Origin: Candidatus Methanoprimaticola hominis
GTDB lineage: Archaea > Thermoplasmatota > Thermoplasmata > Methanomassiliicoccales > Methanomethylophilaceae
Direction of reading: 5' to 3'
Assembly (NCBI GenBank): GCA_006954465.1
Contig: LVVU01000006.1
Coordinates: forward strand, 1-7,654
Length of the DNA stretch: 7,654 bases
Shown piece after piece: positions 1-5,958 of this stretch. The translations under genes were made by a program, and so were the position numbers. Below the pieces are notes generated by a model, which saw only the letters and a program-made list of their open reading frames with translations, was not told where the DNA came from and made no database searches. Position 1 is the first letter of the stretch; every line of letters starts with the position of its first letter.

Positions 1-1029
1 CCTGTGTCTCACCAGGTCGGCCCTTCTGTGCTCGACGCGGCGTGGAGTCCTCTGGTCTATATCGGCGTCCTTGAACGATAAGGCGACCTCAACTACTGTT
101 TCTTTATTAACTTTGCCGTCGGCTTTCACGCGCACGCGATAAATCTTGTCGGATGCGGCGCCTTTGTACCGTTCGACGGCCTCCCTCTGCACGAAATGCA
201 GCGAGTTGAACGCGGCCATCTCCCCTGCGGACGACCTCTTCTCGAGCTCGTCGAGGTCGATGAATCTCTTCTTCGGCTGGCTGATCTCGAGGACGAATGG
301 TCTTCCGTCTCCGAGCATGCGGGCGTCGATGTCCTCCCTGCCCATGCCGTGGAAGAAGTGCTCGTCCCCCTCCGCCATCTCGAGGGCGATGTTCCCGATG
401 ATCTCCTGGACCGAGGTCTCGTACATCTTCCCCTTGCCGTGGCAGTGGGGGCATCCCTTGCCGTGGCACTCCCTGCAGGGCCAGATGGTCTGGGGGATCT
501 CGCGGCTGTACTTGTTGTAGCGCCCTCCGATGAACAAGGGGGCGATATCCAGCTTCACATCCCCGAAGCGGGTGTCGACGAGAGCGACCACCTGCGGGTT
601 CTTGAACTCGACCCTGCGGTGGACCAGAGGGAGCACGAGCTTCCCGATTTCGCGGTTCAATTCGGACTTGATGGCCTCGGGGTTCTCCAGGCCGTACTTC
701 TCCCAGAGCGCCTTCTCGGTCTCGACGATGGAGGGTTCGACCTTGGTCCCGACGAGGAAGTTCTCGGATTCCACCTCGTTGACGGCTTCGGCGACGTTCT
801 CGGCGAAGCGGGGCATGAGGCTGAAAACGTCCTCGCACACGGGGCAGAGGTCCGCAGCGGGCAGGTCCTCGCCCATCTCGGAGAGGGCATCGCGGATCAT
901 GCGTCCGCGGACGTCGTTGGTCATCCCGGTGCCGATCTTTCCGAACATGCGTCCGAGGCACCTGTCGCACAGTCCTTCGGAGGCGAGCCCGCGGGCTGCC
1001 TCGATGTTCTCGGCGATCCACTCGTCCAT
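1..1029 (-). CDS. pus10: tRNA pseudouridine synthase Pus10 (archaeal), C-terminus beyond the window
   Basis: Pus10 makes pseudouridine at positions 54/55 in the T-loop of archaeal tRNAs. The frame from ATG at 1029 is open for 343 codons to the window edge, with no stop. Seen in the protein: an N-terminal cysteine module (CDRC at residues 21-24, CPVC at 62-65); a second cysteine cluster at about 185-196 (CRECHGKGCPHC); the catalytic-Asp motif GREDIDARMLG at 231-240, where D233 fits the synthase nucleophile; and the family signature QRTPRRVEHRRADLVR at about 326-341. Known family members continue past this point, so part of the catalytic domain is missing only because the window ends. The start is nine bases after the stop of the KH gene, with GAGGG overlapping that stop as a weak Shine-Dalgarno, so it is the last visible gene of the eIF1A operon. 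Identification is firm. Confidence 0.94.
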   Translation of the reverse strand, partial: MDEWIAENIEAARGLASEGLCDRCLGRMFGKIGTGMTNDVRGRMIRDALSEMGEDLPAADLCPVCEDVFSLMPRFAENVAEAVNEVESENFLVGTKVEPSIVETEKALWEKYGLENPEAIKSELNREIGKLVLPLVHRRVEFKNPQVVALVDTRFGDVKLDIAPLFIGGRYNKYSREIPQTIWPCRECHGKGCPHCHGKGKMYETSVQEIIGNIALEMAEGDEHFFHGMGREDIDARMLGDGRPFVLEISQPKKRFIDLDELEKRSSAGEMAAFNSLHFVQREAVERYKGAASDKIYRVRVKADGKVNKETVVEVALSFKDADIDQRTPRRVEHRRADLVRHR

Positions 1030-1038
1030 GATAATCCC

Positions 1039-1587
1039 TCAGAGGTCGAATCCCATCTCCGCGATCCTGAGGCGGGGACGCTGGCTCTCCAGATAGTGGT
1101 ATACCGTGGCGTGCTCGCTCCCCTGGAGGATGAGCTCCACCGCATGCTTGGCGACGGGCAGACTGATCGAGTTGCCGATGAGTCCTACGGTGTTGCCGTA
1201 GATGACCATGTCAACCCCGGTGAGGTCCTCGATGATGCGACGGGTCTTCCCGTCCTTCCCGATGAGCCTTCCGCGGACCCTGTGCATCTGCCCGCTCCTC
1301 TCGCCGATGAACTCCTTCAGGTCCACGACCTCAAGGTACTCGTCGTCCTCGAAGAGCCTCATGGCCTTGTCGGGGTTGAATCCCCTTCCTACGGCCTTCA
1401 CGACATCCATGAGCTGCAGGGCCTTGAGCGGGTCCTCGAGCTCGACGTCGTCGTGGAGGACGATCTCCCCCTCCTCGGTATTGATGTCGATCTTGATGCC
1501 GGAGATGTCTTGGAGGGTCTTCTTGATCTCTCCCTTCTTCCCGATGAGCGTACCGACCCTGTCGGCCGGTATTCTGATGGATCTCAT
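1039..1587 (-). CDS. KH-domain RNA-binding protein, Dim2/Pno1-like ribosome biogenesis factor
   Basis: This 182-residue protein has two KH domains. The first carries the GKKG loop at residues 16-19, the second GKDG at 110-113 followed by KTRRIIEDLTG. Both are the GxxG loops that grip single-stranded RNA. Length and two-KH layout fit the archaeal Dim2/Pno1/Krr1 family, which binds near the 3' end of small-subunit rRNA during late maturation; the role in this organism is inferred from the family. The ATG overlaps the rio1 stop as ATGA (1584-1587), so translation is probably coupled. An AGGAGG at 1595-1600 on the minus strand lies seven bases upstream, inside the Glu codons of the rio1 tail, and supports this start. 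Next to Rio1 and eIF1A, a job in 30S assembly is the natural reading. Confidence 0.9.
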   Translation of the reverse strand: MRSIRIPADRVGTLIGKKGEIKKTLQDISGIKIDINTEEGEIVLHDDVELEDPLKALQLMDVVKAVGRGFNPDKAMRLFEDDEYLEVVDLKEFIGERSGQMHRVRGRLIGKDGKTRRIIEDLTGVDMVIYGNTVGLIGNSISLPVAKHAVELILQGSEHATVYHYLESQRPRLRIAEMGFDL

Positions 1588-2373
1588 TCCTCTTCCTCCT
1601 CGACGTCGTCGTCCTTGCCGTTGACGGTCTCCTCGAAGACGACCTTGTCCTCGATGACGTCAGCACCCCTCTTCCTGAAGAACGCGTTGATGTTGCGGAT
1701 GTCCCTTTCCAGAAGGTCCTTCGCGTTGTAATTGTCGGTGGTCATAGCCTGCCCGACGTCGATCATGATGGGCTGCCCGTCCCACATGAGTATATTGTAC
1801 TCGCTCAGGTCCCCATGGACCAGGTGCGCGTCCTTCCATCCGTCGATGATGAAGGAGATGACCTCGTCGTAGGTCTCCGTGGGGTCGTCGAGGACGACGT
1901 CCCTGAGCTGCGGTGCGGGCCCGCTCTCGTCGCCGATGAACTCCATGAGGAGGCAGTTCTGCTGGAACGTTATGGGTTCCGGCACGGGTATCCCGGCCTC
2001 GGCGTATCTGGCCAGGTTCTTGAACTCCTTGTTGACCCAGGTGTAGATCATGCGCCATCTGTTGCCGGTGACGCCCCTGAACCTGGGGTCCCCCTCGATG
2101 TACTTGGCCACCCTCTTGAACGTGGAGGTGGAGGTCCTGAAGATCTTCAGGGCCATCCCGTCGCCCTCCTCGTCGGTGGCGTAGAAGACGTTGCCCTCCT
2201 TCCCCGTCGATATGGGGTAGTGGACGACGTCGATGTAGCCCGACGTCATCAAGTCGTAGATCGTCAGCAGGGTCTTCCTGTCGAAGACCTCCGCATCGGT
2301 CTGGCGCTCATCGGGTCTTCAGGGCGTCCACATGCCTCTCGAGGTACGCGTACGCCTCCTCGTAGGAGGTCAT
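1584..2373 (-). CDS. rio1: Rio1-type serine/threonine kinase/ATPase, apparent +1 frameshift near the N-terminus
   Basis: Rio1 is an atypical kinase/ATPase that acts in late small-subunit maturation. The kinase body is clear: nucleotide loop STGKEGNVF (residues 55-63 of the joined protein), Lys76 in ALKIF, catalytic HGDLSEYN at about 186-193, metal-binding IDVGQ at about 204-208, and an acidic tail rich in Asp and Glu. The frame holding these has no ATG or GTG upstream of TTG2252/ATG2249, yet conserved family sequence (DAEVFDRKTLLTIYDLM) continues upstream of it. A second frame starts at ATG 2373, six bases after the eIF1A stop, and encodes 20-21 residues before TGA at 2308-2310. Skipping one base in 2308-2321, beside a GGG/CCC run, joins them into 262 residues, normal for archaeal Rio1. 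Sequencing error, mutation or recoding are all possible. A shortened protein from ATG 2249 would keep the nucleotide loop. Function is firm; the N-terminus is uncertain. Confidence 0.88.
1595..1600 (-). promoter_or_regulatory. Shine-Dalgarno AGGAGG for the KH gene, inside the rio1 acidic tail
   Basis: On the minus strand AGGAGG lies seven bases before the KH-protein ATG at 1587. It is made by the Glu codons GAG GAG GAA that encode the end of Rio1, so one stretch serves as both protein tail and ribosome binding site. It fixes the KH start. Confidence 0.7.
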
Positions 2374-2379
2374 GGGGCT

Positions 2380-2709
2380 TCAGAAGATGTCCAGGTTCTT
2401 GGGAACCTTGCCCCTCTTGCTGAGGTTGACCGCCTGTGTGCGGGTGTACCTGAAGCGGACGTCGCATTTGTCCGGCTGGAAGTCCCAGACGGATACGATG
2501 AGGAGGTCTCCCTCTCTTATCCACATCCTCTTCTTGATCTTCCCGGGGATGCGTCCGACACGGGACACCCCGTCCTCGCACATGACTTTGATCTTGGATG
2601 CGCCGAGCAGCTGGTCAGCTATCCCGAACATCTCATTCTCCTTGATATTCGGAAGGCGGACGCGCGTGACATCCGCATCCGGACTCTCCAGCGGCTGGTT
2701 GTCGACCAT
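2380..2709 (-). CDS. eif1A: Translation initiation factor eIF1A
   Basis: eIF1A binds the decoding region of the small ribosomal subunit and helps load initiator tRNA and scan or select the start codon. The sequence shows the S1-like OB-fold: VTRVRLPN, then GIADQLLGASKIKVMCEDG, SRVGRIPGKIKKRMWIREGDLLIV, and the C-terminal RFRYTRTQ segment. From ATG 2709 the protein is 109 residues, usual for archaeal eIF1A. An in-frame ATG at 2733 would add eight residues. I prefer 2709 because the TATA box is centred near 2750, so transcription should begin near 2724, which is downstream of ATG 2733. A weak GTGAT precedes ATG 2709. It is the first gene of the operon and is followed six bases later by the rio1 start. 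Identification is firm; the choice of start is inference. Confidence 0.93.
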   Translation of the reverse strand: MVDNQPLESPDADVTRVRLPNIKENEMFGIADQLLGASKIKVMCEDGVSRVGRIPGKIKKRMWIREGDLLIVSVWDFQPDKCDVRFRYTRTQAVNLSKRGKVPKNLDIF

Positions 2710-2745
2710 ATCAATCACTCTTGGGGAAGCCATGAAGAGGACTAG

Positions 2746-2754
2746 TATTTAAAA
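2746..2754 (-). promoter_or_regulatory. TATA box of the eIF1A-rio1-KH-pus10 operon
   Basis: On the minus strand the sequence reads TTTTAAATA, preceded by AAAACC, a plausible BRE. It is the only AT-rich block in the spacer before eIF1A. With archaeal spacing of about 25 bases it predicts a transcription start near 2724, just past ATG 2733 and about 15 bases ahead of ATG 2709. Confidence 0.65.
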
Positions 2755-2795
2755 GGTTTTCTCAGTCCCGGCTATCGGGCCGTTTTTCGCCCGGA

Positions 2796-2833
2796 GATCC
2801 GGGGGCGGAGGCTGTTCCTGACCCCCGCGGATC
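2796..2833 (-). terminator. Imperfect hairpin just after the peptidase stop
   Basis: The arms GATCCGGGGG (2796-2805) and CCCCCGCGGATC (2822-2833) pair over ten base pairs with a two-base bulge. The hairpin begins three bases past the peptidase stop on the minus strand. A second small dyad follows, CGGGC (2776-2780) with GCCCG (2789-2793), having a run of A on the minus strand in its loop. There is no U-tract of the kind archaeal terminators use, so this could be a 3'-end structure rather than a terminator. Confidence 0.3.
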
Positions 2834-2835
2834 CC

Positions 2836-4591
2836 TCATGTCGATGCGACCTGTCTCTTCAACGCTTCCAGCGCCTTGTCGACGATATCCGTCGCCGCAT
2901 CCTTTCCCAGTGCGTTGGTCAATCCGGTCCTCTCCACCGTATCGATGTAGCCGTCGATGTCCTTCAGGTAGACGACATCGAGATACAGGTCGCGGGCCTT
3001 GTCAAAGTCGTCGACCGCGATCTCGTAGATCTCCAGCGCATTGAGTGCAGAGGTGGCGTAGCTCACGTAATACAGAGGGGACTGGAACAGATGGGGCACC
3101 TGCACCCATGCGAGGCCGCGGAGGCCGGGATCAAGATCGCGCTCATCCCCAAGGACAACGGCAAGGACGTCATGATCGACGAGAAGTACTACGACATGAT
3201 GGAGATCTACACCGTGGAGTCTCGTAGGCCCAGAGCTCGAACTGGGTCCACAGCCCGGCGGTCCAGACGGTGTACATCAGATCGCTGATCCCGTCGGCGG
3301 CCATCGAATCCGATCCCCTCATGAGGTATCCTCCGCAGGCGGCATAGAACAGCGCTTCATTCCCCTGGGACTGGATCTCCATGACGTCTAAGCATGTCTG
3401 GCTGTTGCTGTTCAGGCATATATAGGATGCATGTCCGAACTCGTGCACGAGCGTGGTCACAAGCGGGATCCCGGTGTACGGCGCTCCCAGGAAGATCAGG
3501 GCGCTGTTCTGATTGAAGATCTGGATCGTGTATGCGGAGTTCAACGAGTCCGAGTTTTCGCAGATGTAGAACAGATCGTATCTCTTCATGTAGTCGACGA
3601 GATCCGGGAGGTCGCCGCCGACGTTCGACTCGTGCGCCCTCAGAATGTTCAGGGCCCCGTCGTGGTCGAGGGACCTCAGCCAGTTCAGGTTCGAGTAGCT
3701 GAGCGTCGGGTCGCTCGAGATCATATCGCCGAGCTCGGCATACCTTTCGTACACCTCGCCGGTGCATTCCGTGAACGTCCACGCGTCGTCCGGGCCGTAG
3801 TCCCTGCTGTAGATGTTCCCGTAGCTGTACTCGGCGTAGTCGCTGTACCCCTGGATGGTCGCATACTCGTTCCTGACGTCCACGAGCTGGGCGTAGACCT
3901 CCGCCGCATCGTACCATCTGTCGTACAGGAGGCCGTAGTACGCCTCGGTCCGCTGCTGGAGTGTGAGGTTCCCGACGCTGCTGTAGTTGGAGGAGGTGAC
4001 GGTGATCCCGTTCACCGTCCTGGAATACTCCCTCGACATGATGTCGTCGTATTCCGTGACGAGCTGCGTCTGCCTGTCGAGGAGGGCCTTCTCCTCGGGG
4101 GTCAGAGGCTCCTCGTCCCTGATGTCGGCGGGGTCTATGCCCACGCTGTCCAGGGCCTTCTCCATCCGCCCGGTGGTATCGGAGATCAGCACCTCGCGGA
4201 GGGCGGACCTGTATGTGTTCAGGGCCGTGTCGTTGATCAGAGACCATTTCTGGTATTCTTCGGCGTATTCGGCGGGATGGATGCTGTAATCCAGATTCAT
4301 CCAGACGTATTGATTGATCGTATCGACGAGGGCCTCGTACCCGTCGTAGATGGCCGTGGCCATATCGTCCACATCGGATGCCGATCTCAGCTCCTCCAGC
4401 ATGCTGTCTATCGTGGCGTTGTACTGCTTCTCCGCCTCGTCCGCGGGGAGGTACGTCTTGTCCTCCTCGTCGACGGGAAGGGGGAACACCCGGTCAGAGG
4501 CGTCGTTCCCGAGAACTATTCCGAATGCGAGGGCGACCGCCACGGCCACGATGACCAGGGCCAGGATCCTGCCCGATGCTCTCGAATTCAT
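2836..4591 (-). pseudogene. Membrane-anchored M3-like metallopeptidase (oligoendopeptidase type), interrupted near the C-terminus
   Basis: The protein looks like a zinc endopeptidase held in the membrane with its catalytic domain outside the cell. From ATG 4591: a short basic start (MNSRASGR), one membrane segment at about residues 8-28 (ILALVIVAVAVALAFGIVLG), a long helical acidic region, the zinc motif HEFGH at about 383-387, and MEIQSQGNEALF about 20 residues on, whose first Glu fits the third zinc ligand of M3 peptidases. The frame is sound down to FELWAYE near 3222. It resumes in another frame at about 3111 with WVQVPHLFQSPLYYVSYATS, a typical M3 C-terminal block, and ends with TGA at 2836-2838. 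The roughly 108 bases between (3112-3219) encode Lon sequence on the other strand and replace perhaps 25-35 residues. I start at ATG 4591 because a TATA box sits 23 bases upstream; ATG 4597 is possible, and the ATG at 4654 lies upstream of the TATA box. The gene is inactivated as written unless the insert is an assembly error. Confidence 0.82.
3112..3219 (+). pseudogene. Fragment of an archaeal Lon protease (S16 domain) embedded antisense in the peptidase gene
   Basis: The plus strand reads 36 codons that look like the end of the Lon proteolytic domain: AGIKIALIPKDNGKDVMIDE, then KYYDMMEIYTVE. In Lon proteins the stretch AGIK..IIPK.N.KD, an E-K-Y segment and an I..VET motif lie just after the catalytic lysine. 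No start, stop or flanking Lon sequence is present. To the left the minus strand is peptidase again (GLAWVQVPH), to the right it is peptidase FELWAYE. The left junction falls in a short repeat, GAGGCC at 3112-3117 and 3121-3126; the right one is near GAGTCTC at 3217-3223. It is either a chimeric join in assembly or a real captured fragment. It is not a working gene. Confidence 0.72.
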
Positions 4592-4610
4592 GGACATGTC
4601 TCGCGTTCGA

Positions 4611-4618
4611 AGTATAAG
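4611..4618 (-). promoter_or_regulatory. TATA box of the metallopeptidase gene
   Basis: The minus strand reads CTTATACT, centred about 23 bases before ATG 4591. Archaeal start sites fall about 25 bases downstream of the TATA centre, so the mRNA would begin at or beside that ATG, implying a leaderless message. No Shine-Dalgarno is visible before it. Confidence 0.5.
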
Positions 4619-4697
4619 ATGGATGGTCGGGATTCCGCCGGCGGACCGTTCCAATACGACGGGACGGGAGCACGGGGGCCGTCGTTCCGGCGGATAA

Positions 4698-4708
4698 CCT
4701 TATTAATG
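4698..4708 (+). promoter_or_regulatory. TATA box of tRNA-Glu
   Basis: CCTTATTAATG is centred about 27 bases before the first base of the tRNA, the spacing expected for an archaeal tRNA promoter. It lies in the spacer shared with the divergent peptidase gene. Confidence 0.55.
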
Positions 4709-4730
4709 GTTGATTTATGGGTGTGCTTGC

Positions 4731-4803
4731 GCTCTGGTAGTGTAGCGGCCAATCATTCGGCCCTTTCGAGGCCGACACACGGGTTCGAATCCCGTCCAGA
4801 GCA
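4731..4803 (+). tRNA. tRNA-Glu, anticodon UUC, with encoded CCA
   Basis: The acceptor arms GCTCTGG (4731-4737) and CCAGAGC (4796-4802) pair fully over seven base pairs. The anticodon stem CGGCC/GGCCG (4758-4762 and 4770-4774) closes the loop CTTTCGA, with anticodon TTC at 4765-4767. The T-arm has stem ACGGG/CCCGT and loop TTCGAAT. The discriminator base is A4803 and CCA follows at 4804-4806, so the tail is genome-encoded. The length of 73 bases leaves no room for an intron. It converges with the HAD-like gene, whose stop is only five bases past the CCA. Confidence 0.96.
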
Positions 4804-4811
4804 CCATCTTC

Positions 4812-5958
4812 TCAAAATTCGATCCGCAGGAGCGGACGCGCTCGATGTCCCGCTCGGAGGAAGACCTTCTTCCTGAACTCGGCGCTGAGCTCCGCGACCT
4901 CGTCGACGTTGCTGCCGTCCACCGCGTACACCTCGGGGAGCTTCCTCGGATGGGCCGCCAGCATCCTGTCCAGGAGGTTCCTGTCCGGGAAATCGCAGTT
5001 CTTCAGATAGTTCCTGTTCCAGTTCTCGGCGAGATCGAGGATGGCCTCGATGCCCCTGTCGTTGAACAGCGACGCGAAGACGGCTCCGACGGTGGCGTCC
5101 CTCGACAGGATGGCGATGTTGCATCCCCTGACCGCGAAGTCCGTTCCGTTGAACGACAACGCCACTCCTCCTGCATCCCTCACAAGGTCGAGGCACTGGT
5201 AGTCGGTGTCCTCTCCTCCGATGTACATGGTGGAGTCGAGGTCTATGCTCGACTGCTTCCTGATGTCCAGGAGCTGGTACGCCTTGCGGTGGGACGTGAC
5301 GGCGTTCACCGACTCCATGAATCCCATGGCGGGGCCCCGGGATCTCCTCCTTGAGGATGTCGTCCATGGTGCGGATGATCCTGACGTCCTTCTCGTTGAC
5401 CTCCATGGGCACGTTGAGCTCGTACACGGTCCTGGGGATCTTGAGGGAGGTGATTCTCTCGCAGATCTCGCGGACCCTCCTGGCGTCGCTCCTGCCGAAC
5501 TCCATGTGGTCCATGTCGACCTTGGAGCAGAAGACATCGCAGAGCGGGGCATCGATCCTCTCCGCGAGGTCGATCCATGCGTGCTCGTAGAGCGAGGTGG
5601 AGACGTGCGTCGGAAGGAGCCTGGAGATGTACCTGAGGGCATCCTCGGCACCGGGCATGAGCTGCATGGTCTCGGAATAGGCCTTCTTGAGCAGGTAGTC
5701 GGAGGCGCCGTTGGCCTTCAGGAAGGGCATGACCCACTTCACGGTGTTCCCTGCGGTGGCCTCGTCCCTTCCCAGGACGTATGCGGTGAGCGAGTCGTAC
5801 CTCATGACGACGTCGTAGAAGTGCTCCCCGTTGCGTATGAATCTGGCGCAGACGTCGCGGAGCGTGTTGTTCCTGAGGATGAATCCGCTCAGATTGGTGA
5901 TCAGCATCCTGTCCGGGAACAGTCCGAGCTCTTCGGCGGGGTCGAATTCTCCGGACAT
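4812..5958 (-). CDS. HAD-like protein of the EhaR type, one-base frameshift and degenerate active site
   Basis: The fold and block order match the HAD-superfamily protein annotated in methanogens as energy-converting hydrogenase A subunit R. Shared blocks, as I recall the family, are FLKANGASD (about 79-87), HVSTSLYEHAW (118-128), CSKVDMD (144-150), the segment around YIGGEDTD (245-252), GGVALSFNGTDFAVRGCNIA and ILDLAENWN. The N-terminal part is in one frame from ATG 5958; the C-terminal part is in another, ending at TGA 4812. Skipping one base within GGGG/CCCC/GGG at 5331-5341 joins them into 381 residues. HAD motif I, normally D-x-(D/E)-G, is here N22-L-S-G, and the first Asp of motif IV is Gly (GGEDTD), so phosphatase activity is unlikely. 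The start is fixed by GGAGGAG five bases upstream. It overlaps the formyltransferase gene by 58 bases, indicating one operon. A hydrogenase role cannot be assumed. Confidence 0.78.

Noticed and set aside
196..1731. 511-codon plus-strand open frame
   Set aside because: It lies opposite pus10, the KH gene and part of rio1, has no family motifs and is rich in Val, Leu, Asp and Glu, as expected from the antisense of GC-rich coding sequence.
2308..2373. Independent 21-residue leader peptide between eIF1A and rio1
   Set aside because: Joining it to Rio1 with one skipped base gives normal family length, so it is better read as the broken N-terminus of Rio1.
4634..4645. Palindrome TCCGCCGGCGGA in the peptidase/tRNA spacer
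   Set aside because: Short and GC-only, not overlapping a promoter element; such palindromes are expected by chance in this composition.
4592..4654. Upstream start adding 21 residues to the metallopeptidase
   Set aside because: The TATA box at 4611-4618 lies inside it, and the membrane segment sits correctly from ATG 4591.
3431..4876. 481-codon plus-strand open frame
   Set aside because: Antisense of the metallopeptidase that runs through the tRNA-Glu gene; no recognisable domain.
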